Source of the DNA: Candidatus Zixiibacteriota bacterium
GTDB taxonomy: Bacteria; Zixibacteria; MSB-5A5; GN15; PGXB01
Direction: 5' to 3'
Length of the DNA stretch: 11,104 nucleotides
Assembly (NCBI GenBank): GCA_026397495.1
Contig: JAPLUS010000103.1
Coordinates: forward strand, 1 to 11,104
Shown: piece by piece, positions 6,149-11,104 of the stretch
How positions within the stretch are numbered: the first letter of the stretch is position 1
How the letters are laid out: each line of letters opens with the position of its first letter
Translations under genes and position numbers: made by a program
The notes under the pieces: model-generated
What the model was told of the DNA's origin: nothing
Database searches by the model: none
Seen by the model: the letters and a program-made list of their open reading frames with translations, nothing else

Positions 6149-7285
6149 TTACAGCAGATTGTATTTGAGTGATACCAGCATGTTCATCGGGGCAGTTGTG
6201 TTTCCCGAAATAAAATTCAAGCCATTGGTAATGAGATCAGGATTAACCTGGGCATCCAGGAAGAGATTGTTCCAGTGGAAACCGGCGCCAAGATAGAGGG
6301 TATTGGCCACATATCCCCAGTGCTTCTTGGTGGCTCCGGGTGCGCCCGGCTCGTCTTTCTCGGCATTCCAGAAGGAGGTGCCGCCAACGCGGAGATTCAT
6401 CCAATTGAATACGGCCGCATCAAGCCCAACTCGGAAATAAGGAATAGCAGTTACACTGCTCTTATCTTCCACAGCTGTACCGGGACTGGGTGGTGTAATC
6501 TTATCCTTTGAGGATTGCATCTTTAAGCCGATGTCACCAATTACCAGCATGTCGGTCGAAGGAACATAGTTTAGACCAAGTCCGCCATCGATGATCATCG
6601 TGGTGATCTTTTCAGTGTAGAGAAGGGTATTAGGTGCCGTGCCGGGATAAAATTCAACACCCACTTTCACCATAGTTAGACCCAAATGCGGAACCAGAGT
6701 CATTTTTGGGTCCAATTCATAGAAATATCTTCCTCTGATATCTATAGCTATATTCCCCTTTGGCTTGGTTGAATCATAACCAAGTGTGTCGATATTTTTC
6801 CAGGTCAGGAACTCAAAGGCAGCAGCAAAATCAAGTTTTCCTTGCATCATCCCTAATCCGAGGTCAATCCCATAATCGGTTATACTCTGTTCGTACTTAT
6901 CGGCGGCAGCTTCTTCCTTATAAGAGCCGTTGACATAATTGATATGAACGCCGAATTTGTTTTCGCCCAACATATGACCATAATAAAGGTCCATCCGATC
7001 ATTGCCGGTTTTGTCAACTGGCTGATTCTTGAAGTACATACCCAGCACATGAGGATTCTCATCGCCGAATTTATAATGGACACCGACCTTTGTAAAACAT
7101 GTATCAAACTCGGCAATGACGAGTCCCGGATAATCAACTATTAATGCCGGATAAAGACTAATGTTAGTCCCGTCATGGATGATATTATTGGCATCACCCA
7201 TGGTGAGCGCCCTCGTCATGGTCGTATAGCCCGTTGTAAAGGCTATCAAGAAAATTGCCAGTGTTAAAATTACTAGTTTCTTCAT
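6149..7285 (-). CDS. Outer-membrane beta-barrel protein of unknown function
   Basis: This is a 378-residue exported protein. A signal peptide (about 1-26, MKKLVILTLAIFLIAF then ending near TRA) is followed by a segment TMGDANNIIHDGTNISLYPA (28-47) that resembles the N-terminal plug-like stretch of porin-type FCB outer-membrane proteins. The remainder alternates short amphipathic strands with glycine and aromatic residues (for example FGVHINYVNGSY, FRVGLDAAVFNWMNLRVGG, NTLYLGAGFHWNNLFLDAQV). It ends in MLVSLKYNLL, a plausible beta-signal for outer-membrane assembly. I do not recognise a specific family or substrate. The ATG at 7285 has GAGGA 7 bases upstream. A near-consensus promoter and a strong terminator suggest a single-gene, well-expressed unit. 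The nearby SurA-type chaperones are likely helpers for proteins of this class. Confidence 0.85.
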   Translation of the reverse strand: MKKLVILTLAIFLIAFTTGYTTMTRALTMGDANNIIHDGTNISLYPALIVDYPGLVIAEFDTCFTKVGVHYKFGDENPHVLGMYFKNQPVDKTGNDRMDLYYGHMLGENKFGVHINYVNGSYKEEAAADKYEQSITDYGIDLGLGMMQGKLDFAAAFEFLTWKNIDTLGYDSTKPKGNIAIDIRGRYFYELDPKMTLVPHLGLTMVKVGVEFYPGTAPNTLLYTEKITTMIIDGGLGLNYVPSTDMLVIGDIGLKMQSSKDKITPPSPGTAVEDKSSVTAIPYFRVGLDAAVFNWMNLRVGGTSFWNAEKDEPGAPGATKKHWGYVANTLYLGAGFHWNNLFLDAQVNPDLITNGLNFISGNTTAPMNMLVSLKYNLL

Positions 7286-7316
7286 TCTATGGTCCTCTTC
7301 TTAAACATGTTAAAAG

Positions 7317-7406
7317 TTATTCCCTAAATGGAATTCCTGTGATTTCCTCCAATAAACAAACCTCCTTCCCTGCAGGTACCAAAGAGTCGGTCATTTCATA
7401 CTGCAT
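7317..7406 (-). CDS. Possible 29-codon leader open frame
   Basis: Within the leader of the beta-barrel gene an ATG frame runs from 7406 to a TAA at 7319-7317 and encodes a 29-residue acidic peptide (MQYEMTDSLVPAGKEV..., ending GIPFRE). Its own ribosome binding site is weak. A perfect AAGGAGG (7367-7361) lies inside it, with no ATG at a suitable distance after it. It may be chance; no homologue is known to me. Confidence 0.2.
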   Translation of the reverse strand: MQYEMTDSLVPAGKEVCLLEEITGIPFRE

Positions 7407-7467
7407 TCTTGTTAATCATTTTAGCAAAGGTTAAATAGCTTATCTCCTAATTATAAATATAGCAATA

Positions 7468-7496
7468 GAAACAACTCTACTGTTTCATTAGAACAG
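7468..7496 (-). promoter_or_regulatory. Two mutually exclusive hairpins in the leader of the beta-barrel gene
   Basis: Near the 5' end of the predicted transcript, CTGTT pairs with AACAG (7480-7484 with 7492-7496), while GAAACA pairs with TGTTTC (7468-7473 with 7481-7486). The two stems share 7481-7484, so only one can form at a time. Whether this acts as a switch or a stabilising 5' structure is unknown. Confidence 0.35.
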
Positions 7497-7514
7497 CCTG
7501 TATAGTCGGGTAGA

Positions 7515-7543
7515 TTTATAAAGAAAATTCAAATCTTTGTCAA
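7515..7543 (-). promoter_or_regulatory. Strong sigma70 promoter of the beta-barrel gene
   Basis: On the minus strand a perfect TTGACA (7543-7538) is followed after exactly 17 bases by TATAAA (7520-7515). Transcription would begin near 7508, giving a long leader of about 220 bases before the start codon at 7285. Confidence 0.75.
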
Positions 7544-7668
7544 CAATAAAAAAATTGGAATATTTTAATTTCTGTAACTTATATCTTATACCCATGGATG
7601 ATTTTCTTGTAAATCAGGACTTGTTTTGATAACATTTTCGCGAATTTTCAATAGATTTGCAGCTATTT

Positions 7669-7703
7669 CGTCTCGACGGCATCATTATAGCCCGGTCGAG
7701 ATG
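7669..7703. repeat. Intergenic hairpin-forming inverted repeat
   Basis: The arms CGTCTCGAC (7669-7677) and GTCGAGATG (7695-7703) pair with one G-T wobble. The stem continues with GGC/GCC across a two-base bulge, leaving a loop ATCATTATA. There is no T-run on either side, so it is not an ordinary terminator; an operator or RNA structure is possible. Confidence 0.6.
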
Positions 7704-7776
7704 ATTACTCAATTTAGATAATATTTACGGATTTCTTATCGGCTTTTATGATATTTTTTTAAAGAATTAATATATT

Positions 7777-7788
7777 GTCAGGCCTGAC
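7777..7788. repeat. Perfect 12-base palindrome GTCAGGCCTGAC
   Basis: This perfect dyad lies directly beside the hairpin at 7789-7828. It contains the TGTCAG motif that recurs downstream at 7848, 7971 (inverse) and 8025. It could be a binding site for a dimeric regulator. Confidence 0.5.
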
Positions 7789-7828
7789 TGTGACCCCAAC
7801 TTATTTATTAACAATAAGATAGGTCACA
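7789..7828. repeat. Two-part hairpin with TGTGACC / GGTCACA arms
   Basis: The outer arms TGTGACC (7789-7795) and GGTCACA (7822-7828) enclose an inner stem CTTATT/AATAAG (7800-7805, 7813-7818), with a seven-base loop and a small internal loop between the stems. Neither side has a T-run. It could be a regulatory RNA structure or paired operator half-sites. Confidence 0.55.
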
Positions 7829-8140
7829 ATAATAGATTGACGAATTCTGTCAGATTGAGGAAAAGGTCGCTTTATCTTGCCAGATAGGCTCATTTTCCCA
7901 ATCTCTTTTCAATCACTATGAAATCTGATTCACAATTTCTGCGGCTCTCGATCTTTATAACTCTCAGGTTCTGACAAATTAGAGCTTCCCCAAAAAGACA
8001 ATGATTCCTCATATTCACCCCATCTGTCAGTTATACATACACTTAGGGATGTTTGGCTATTCTCTCGCATAGTTGACTGGATTGAGGCATAATCTTTGCT
8101 CGACAGTTGATTTTATTAGATAATGGGTGAAGGAGATTAA

Positions 8141-8761
8141 ATGCTTGAGGGGAATTTACAGCGTGGCTTCAACACGGAACGGCTAAGGACGGTAGCGGAG
8201 CCAAAAGTACGTCACGACGACAAAGGATATTATATCCTAACCCTTTCTGAGAATGTAAAAGTTTATTTTGACGAATTTTATCTCTTTTTGGAAAAAGTGT
8301 ATGAAAGATGCCGGCAGGAAACGAAAGGAATTGAAAATAAGCTGACCAATTGCTCGCCTGAGTATTCCGAGACCAATTCCTACTATCGCGCCAAATTGAT
8401 TATCCTTGATATAGTTTCGAAAACCACCCACAGTTTTTATACTGATGGCGCCAATTTAGGGGTTATTATGACCCCTTGGTGTTTTGGGACGGTTGTTTTA
8501 GAAAAGGTGGAGATTCACCGGGAACGTTTATCCCGAGGTGAAGTCAATGATCAGAATATCAGCGTCTATCCCTACTACATTATTGAATATATTGATGAAA
8601 TCTGTAAGAAGACACTTCTTGATCTATTTGATTTCCCTGAGGAAGCCTTCAAAATGCGTTGGCAATATAGCGAGCTATTAAAAAGATATTCCAAAGTCCT
8701 GACCAATATAACCCACTCTTTGAATTCGGTGTTAACGACCATTAAGAATTATGGTTCATAG
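8141..8761 (+). CDS. Unrecognised 206-residue soluble protein
   Basis: I do not recognise a family. The protein has no signal peptide or membrane segment. Composition suggests a mixed alpha/beta N-terminal part (GYYILTLSENVKVYFDEFYLFLEKVYER, with a strand then a helix), a middle region with a TPWCFGTVVLEKVEIHRE strand pair (111-128), and a helical C-terminal half (YIDEICKKTLLDLFDFPEEAF, then a helix from about 175 to 203). Four cysteines (57, 71, 114, 155) do not form a metal-binding pattern. The ATG has a clear GGAG 6 bases upstream. A strong terminator follows 33 bases past the stop, so it is probably monocistronic. Its only same-strand neighbour is the HD-GYP gene, which hints at, but does not show, a signalling role. 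Base composition is like that of the neighbours. Confidence 0.85.
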   Translation: MLEGNLQRGFNTERLRTVAEPKVRHDDKGYYILTLSENVKVYFDEFYLFLEKVYERCRQETKGIENKLTNCSPEYSETNSYYRAKLIILDIVSKTTHSFYTDGANLGVIMTPWCFGTVVLEKVEIHRERLSRGEVNDQNISVYPYYIIEYIDEICKKTLLDLFDFPEEAFKMRWQYSELLKRYSKVLTNITHSLNSVLTTIKNYGS

Positions 8762-8794
8762 TTAGACAAAGAGATTTCCTCCCTCCATTAAATG

Positions 8795-8826
8795 CCCCCG
8801 GAAACTCCCTCTTCCGGGGGTTTTTT
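8795..8826 (+). terminator. Strong Rho-independent terminator
   Basis: The arms CCCCCGGAA (8795-8803) and TTCCGGGGG (8812-8820) pair perfectly around an eight-base loop and are followed by TTTTTT (8821-8826). It ends the transcript of the unknown gene and separates it from the HD-GYP gene. Confidence 0.93.
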
Positions 8827-8845
8827 CTATAAGGAAAAGGGGTAT

Positions 8846-8878
8846 TTTAGCCGATATAGAATTAGATAATTGGCTAAA
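8846..8878 (+). promoter_or_regulatory. Inverted repeat just upstream of the HD-GYP gene
   Basis: TTTAGCC (8846-8852) and GGCTAAA (8872-8878) form a perfect 7-base inverted repeat around 19 AT-rich bases that contain the -10-like hexamers TATAGA and GATAAT. It ends 16 bases before the ATG. An operator over the promoter or a leader hairpin is possible; no good -35 hexamer is seen. Confidence 0.45.
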
Positions 8879-8894
8879 TTAAAAATTGGTTTTT

Positions 8895-9878
8895 ATGTCA
8901 TTATTGATACCAAGGAATCAGATTGCGACCCAGTATCTGCCGATTTATATGGAGTCTCTCCGTATTGACACGGTTCTCAACTTCGATCTCTATATCAAAA
9001 TCGGCGGTGAAATGGTTCTCTACCGCTCCGCGGATCTCCCTTTTACGGAAAGAACACGTGATAAGCTGGTGGCCAATAAGGTGCTCCGACTTCATGTCAG
9101 CTCTATATCTCGAGGCAAGTATCAAAAATATATTGAGCAGAATTTAGATAAGATTTTGACTGACCAGCAGGTGCCGGAAGAAAAAAAGGCCGGTATTCTT
9201 TATGATACATCCCGAGCCTTGATGAAGGATGTGTTGGAAAATCCGACCTACGGCGAGAATATTCAACGTTCCAAGCGGCTGGTTGAAAATCAAGTCAGCT
9301 ATATTTTGAAGGGGCAAGAGGCCTTTCATAATCTGTTGAGAATAAGCTCTTTCGATTATTATACCTATACCCATTCGGTCAATGTCTGCACTTTTGCCAT
9401 TGCCTTAATCCAGCAGATGGGGTGCAAGGATGAACAGTATATTTATAATTTGGGAATCGGCGCTCTTCTGCATGATATCGGCAAATCCAAGATTTCCGAA
9501 CGGATATTGAATAAGAGAACCTCCCTCTCTTCAATGGAATTTGAATTGATGAAAAAACACCCTAAATGGGGAATTGAGCTTCTTACCGGTACCGACTTAA
9601 TCGAAGCCTCTTCTTACTATCCGGTTTTGCAGCATCACGAGAGAGGATTGAAAAGAGGATACCCCAATGGACTGACTCTGGATGAAATGCATGAATACAG
9701 TCGCATTGTGGCCATCGTTGATACTTTCGACGCTATGACTACCAAGCGGGTCTATCAAGGGGCGATAGAGACTTTCCCAGCTCTGAAAGTGATGTTTTCG
9801 CTCAAGGGAGAGTATGATTGCGAATTGCTTAAATCTTTTGCCGAACTGATGGGCCCCGAGGGGCTGGCCAGCATCTAA
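8895..9878 (+). CDS. HD-GYP domain protein (cyclic-di-GMP phosphodiesterase family) with altered GYP signature
   Basis: This is a 327-residue soluble protein. Residues 1 to about 145 form an N-terminal domain often found before HD-GYP domains (YLPIYMESLRIDTVLNFDLYIK, LYRSADLPFTERTR, then helices including GILYDTSRAL). The HD-GYP domain follows (about 150-320). Its metal-ligand pattern is intact: THS (His160), HDIGK (His193, Asp194), KHP (His222), HHE (247-249) and VDTFDAM (Asp276). The usual HHExxDGxGYP is here HHERGLKRGYP: GYP remains but the Asp-Gly is replaced by Leu-Lys. Active members hydrolyse cyclic di-GMP; activity here is uncertain. I chose the ATG at 8895; a TTG at 8886 in the same frame is possible. 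Neither has a Shine-Dalgarno, which is unusual for this window. A terminator follows at 9937-9965. Confidence 0.9.
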   Translation: MSLLIPRNQIATQYLPIYMESLRIDTVLNFDLYIKIGGEMVLYRSADLPFTERTRDKLVANKVLRLHVSSISRGKYQKYIEQNLDKILTDQQVPEEKKAGILYDTSRALMKDVLENPTYGENIQRSKRLVENQVSYILKGQEAFHNLLRISSFDYYTYTHSVNVCTFAIALIQQMGCKDEQYIYNLGIGALLHDIGKSKISERILNKRTSLSSMEFELMKKHPKWGIELLTGTDLIEASSYYPVLQHHERGLKRGYPNGLTLDEMHEYSRIVAIVDTFDAMTTKRVYQGAIETFPALKVMFSLKGEYDCELLKSFAELMGPEGLASI

Positions 9879-9986
9879 TCATTTGCGCCGTCGGTCCGCC
9901 ATGGCGGATTTCTCCACAATATTATAGCCAAAGTAGGTCAAAATGCCGAAGGCTTTTGACTTTTTAAATATAAATGTCAAAACCAC
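9879..9986 (-). CDS. Possible 35-codon open frame sharing a peptide with RecA
   Basis: A GTG frame (9986-9984) encodes a basic 35-residue peptide, MVLTFIFKKSKAFGILTYFG then YNIVEKSAMADRRRK, and stops at TGA 9881-9879, directly abutting the HD-GYP stop codon. The segment YNIVEKS is identical in bases and in frame to part of the neighbouring recA. There is no convincing ribosome binding site, and the frame overlaps a terminator and an inverted repeat, so expression is doubtful. Confidence 0.2.
   Translation of the reverse strand: MVLTFIFKKSKAFGILTYFGYNIVEKSAMADRRRK
9895..9908. repeat. Perfect 14-base palindrome TCCGCCATGGCGGA
   Basis: The dyad lies 17 bases past the HD-GYP stop codon and overlaps the start of the recA-derived repeat at 9905. 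It has no T-run of its own. Confidence 0.6.
9905..9927 (-). repeat. 23-base exact copy of an internal recA segment
   Basis: This segment matches 10396-10418 base for base, in the same orientation; it begins CGGATTTCTCCACAATATTA on the plus strand. In recA it encodes YNIVEKS. A chance match of this length within 11 kb is very unlikely. It lies about 490 bases away, downstream of recA relative to recA transcription. Confidence 0.8.
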
Positions 9987-10029
9987 CCATCAGCGCCACA
10001 CCCTTCCCCCGAGGGGATTTTGACCTACT
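9932..10029. repeat. 98-base element bounded by perfect 13-base inverted repeats
   Basis: AGTAGGTCAAAAT (9932-9944) and ATTTTGACCTACT (10017-10029) are exact inverted copies. Inside, TTTTGAC (9954-9960) and GTCAAAA (9976-9982) form a second inverted pair, and CCCC-CGA-GGGG (10007-10016, approximate limits) a third. The size and terminal inverted repeats resemble a miniature mobile or REP-like element. No flanking target duplication is evident. Confidence 0.5.
9937..9965 (+). terminator. Rho-independent terminator of the HD-GYP gene
   Basis: GTCAAAA-T-GCC (9937-9947) pairs with GGC-TTTTGAC (9951-9960) around a GAA loop, with one bulged T, and is followed by TTTTT (9961-9965). It lies about 60 bases after the stop codon and uses the left arm of the larger inverted repeat. 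Confidence 0.75.
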
Positions 10030-10037
10030 CAACTGGA

Positions 10038-10056
10038 TCCCGGGTCAAGGCCGGGA
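10038..10056. repeat. Small GC-rich hairpin, TCCCGG / CCGGGA
   Basis: The arms TCCCGG (10038-10043) and CCGGGA (10051-10056) enclose GTCAAGG, within a context CTGGATCC...AATGACGG. This matches the general look of dispersed intergenic palindromes seen in many genomes. Copy number cannot be judged from one window. Confidence 0.5.
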
Positions 10057-10072
10057 ATGACGGCAGGAAGAT

Positions 10073-10111
10073 GGCGGAACCCCACCAAAGGCGGGCAAGC
10101 GCGGTTCCACC
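10073..10111. repeat. GC-rich hairpin repeat, GGCGGAACC / GGTTCCACC
   Basis: The outer arms (10073-10081 and 10103-10111) pair with one mismatch. An alternative inner stem CCCACC/GGCGGG (10081-10086, 10090-10095) closes on AAA. It is probably another dispersed intergenic palindrome. Confidence 0.5.
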
Positions 10112-10153
10112 CTACGCCTAATTGCCTAATCATTACAAAATTCTCATTTGTCA

Positions 10154-10204
10154 ACCGGGTGCCACCCTCAAACTTGTTTGAGGGTGCTAGTTCAAATACC
10201 CGGT
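10154..10204. repeat. Nested inverted repeat with an 11-base perfect stem
   Basis: CACCCTCAAAC (10163-10173) and GTTTGAGGGTG (10176-10186) form a perfect stem separated by only TT. Outside them ACCGGGT (10154-10160) and ACCCGGT (10198-10204) form a second perfect pair. The stem is too tight to fold as drawn at its tip, but the dyad could extrude or serve as a protein-binding site. Confidence 0.6.
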
Positions 10205-10220
10205 AATCGCGGCGGGCTAT

Positions 10221-10243
10221 AAGAACCCCGATTATGGGGTCTT
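10221..10243 (-). terminator. Candidate terminator overlapping the recA stop codon
   Basis: AAGAACCCC (10221-10229) pairs with GGGGTCTT (10236-10243) with one bulge. The recA stop codon lies in the loop (10232-10234). The minus-strand tail TTCTTATAG is only moderately T-rich, so efficiency is doubtful. Confidence 0.45.
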
Positions 10244-11104
10244 TGTGCTCTTATCTGCTTCTCTGGTGGCGAAGCCCAATCTTTCCCTGATGGAGGCGGC
10301 AATATTGGTGCGAATATCGACGTTTTCCTCAAGAAAATGCTTAACTGCTTCGCGCCCTTGCCCCAAGCGGTCGCTGCCGAAACTATACCAAGTGCCGGAT
10401 TTCTCCACAATATTATAGTTTGTGGCTAAATCGAGTATTTCTCCAGAATGCGATATCCCCTTGCCATAGGTAATATCAAACTCGGTTTCGCGGAAAGGTG
10501 GCGCTACTTTATTCTTTACGACCCTCACCCTGGTTCGACTGCCGACTACTTCCTCATTTTCCTTTATTGAAGCGATCTTGCGGATATCCAACCGGATAGT
10601 GGCATAAAATTTCAGGGCGTTGCCGCCAGTGGTAGTCTCCGGATTGCCGAACATTACCCCGATTTTCATCCTAATCTGGTTGATAAAGATGACGGAGGTT
10701 TTTGATTTGGAGATGACGGCGGTCAGTTTCCGAAGCGCTTGGGACATCAGACGGGCCTGCAAACCCATATGAGCATCCCCCATGTCTCCCTCAATCTCAG
10801 CTCTGGGAACCAAGGCCGCCACAGAGTCAATAACCACGATATCAAGCGCTCCGGAACGGACCAAAGTTTCGGTAATATCTAAGGCCTGTTCGCCGGTATC
10901 CGGCTGAGAAATTAGGAGGTTATCAATATCAACTCCCAACGCTTTGGCATAAGTGGCATCGAGGGCATGCTCGGCGTCGATAAAGGCGGCGACCCCACCC
11001 AATTTTTGGGCCTCGGCAATAAAATGGAGCGCCAGTGTTGTTTTGCCGGAACTCTCCGGACCATAGACTTCGGTTACCCGTCCTCGAGGAATACCGCCCA
11101 CTCC
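10232..11104 (-). CDS. recA: RecA recombinase, 5' end beyond the window
   Basis: RecA forms filaments on single-stranded DNA, drives homologous strand exchange and stimulates LexA self-cleavage. The 290 residues visible carry the Walker A motif GPESSGKTT (residues 15-23 of the fragment), EHALD, the Walker B strand [11 protein letters not shown], loop 1 ([18 protein letters not shown]), [15 protein letters not shown] and the loop 2 signature [15 protein letters not shown]-terminal domain ends [10 protein letters not shown]. The GTG at 11101 is an internal valine codon (GVGGIPRG), not the start: about 50 N-terminal residues lie beyond the edge. The C-terminus is short and lacks the long acidic tail of E. 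coli RecA. A 23-base segment encoding YNIVEKS (10396-10418) is repeated downstream at 9905-9927. Confidence 0.98.
   Translation of the reverse strand, partial: GVGGIPRGRVTEVYGPESSGKTTLALHFIAEAQKLGGVAAFIDAEHALDATYAKALGVDIDNLLISQPDTGEQALDITETLVRSGALDIVVIDSVAALVPRAEIEGDMGDAHMGLQARLMSQALRKLTAVISKSKTSVIFINQIRMKIGVMFGNPETTTGGNALKFYATIRLDIRKIASIKENEEVVGSRTRVRVVKNKVAPPFRETEFDITYGKGISHSGEILDLATNYNIVEKSGTWYSFGSDRLGQGREAVKHFLEENVDIRTNIAASIRERLGFATREADKSTKTP
10396..10418 (-). repeat. recA-internal copy of the 23-base direct repeat
   Basis: This is the partner of the repeat at 9905-9927, in the same orientation. The 468 bases between the two copies contain the recA 3' end and the intergenic palindromes. 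Confidence 0.8.

Larger units (their letters stand above)
7544..8140. other. AT-rich gene-free stretch upstream of the unknown plus-strand gene
   Basis: I see no protein-coding frame here. The stretch holds three dyads (7669-7703, 7777-7788, 7789-7828) and the hexamer TGTCAG in one orientation or the other at 7776, 7848, 7971 and 8025. No tRNA, rRNA or known riboswitch is evident. A weak promoter for the gene at 8141 could be TTGCTC (8096-8101), then 17 bases, then GATAAT (8119-8124). Confidence 0.5.

Noticed and set aside
6880..7144. Overlapping frames of 85 and 66 codons inside the beta-barrel gene
   Set aside because: They are antisense or out-of-frame shadows of a well-supported gene, with no ribosome binding site.
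7789..7828. CRP/FNR-type site from TGTGA and TCACA
   Set aside because: The half-sites are separated by far more than the six bases of a CRP site.
7822..7860. Cyclic-di-GMP (GEMM) riboswitch upstream of signalling genes
   Set aside because: Only the short GGTCAC is shared; the remaining conserved core of GEMM is absent.
9932..10204. CRISPR array from the repeated GTCAAAA motif
   Set aside because: The units are inverted and differ in length, spacing is irregular, and no direct repeats of 24-40 bases with uniform spacers exist.
11099..11101. GTG as the start of recA
   Set aside because: The frame continues to the window edge with a glycine codon before it, and the valine falls inside the conserved GVGGIPRG stretch about 50 residues into RecA.

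Overview
The window reads as a chromosomal segment of a Gram-negative, moderately AT-rich bacterium. Evidence for an outer membrane is a SurA-type periplasmic chaperone, a lipoprotein foldase and a beta-barrel protein. Candidate promoters look like ordinary sigma70 sites (for example TTGACA-N17-TATAAA) and most genes have GGAG-type ribosome binding sites, which argues against Bacteroidota proper. The gene mix and protein style suggest a lineage near the FCB group, such as Zixibacteria or another candidate phylum. That placement is an impression from family resemblance and is weak.

Layout. From 1 to about 7285 everything is on the minus strand. In order along the plus coordinates: the N-terminal part of a UvrD/PcrA helicase (cut by the left edge); a STAS anti-sigma-factor antagonist; then a cluster read right to left from a good promoter at 4684-4712, which encodes a lipoprotein parvulin foldase (apparently broken into two frames), a SurA-like chaperone with two parvulin domains, and a small S4 RNA-binding protein. 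Next come a 12-TM-type ion transporter of the sodium:proton antiporter / CitMHS-like group and an outer-membrane beta-barrel protein with a strong promoter and a leader of about 220 nt. An 855-base gene-free stretch (7286-8140) with several dyads separates this block from two plus-strand genes: an unrecognised 206-aa protein and an HD-GYP protein whose signature is altered. At the right end recA (minus strand, 5' end beyond the window) faces the HD-GYP gene across 353 bases packed with inverted repeats, including a 23-base exact copy of a recA segment.

How the genes fit together. The two or three parvulin reading frames form an outer-membrane and periplasmic protein folding operon, and the S4 protein is its last cistron. 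The transporter and the beta-barrel protein each have their own promoter or terminator. The HD-GYP gene and its unknown upstream neighbour are separated by a strong terminator, so they are probably separate transcripts.

The observations most worth a second look are the frame break in the lipoprotein foldase (3789-3817), the in-frame recA fragment downstream of recA (9905-9927 versus 10396-10418) and the repeat-dense region around it, the altered signatures of the HD-GYP and STAS proteins, and the structured leader and intergenic dyads around 7317-7828. I do not see a clear new defence, CRISPR or mobile system in this window.
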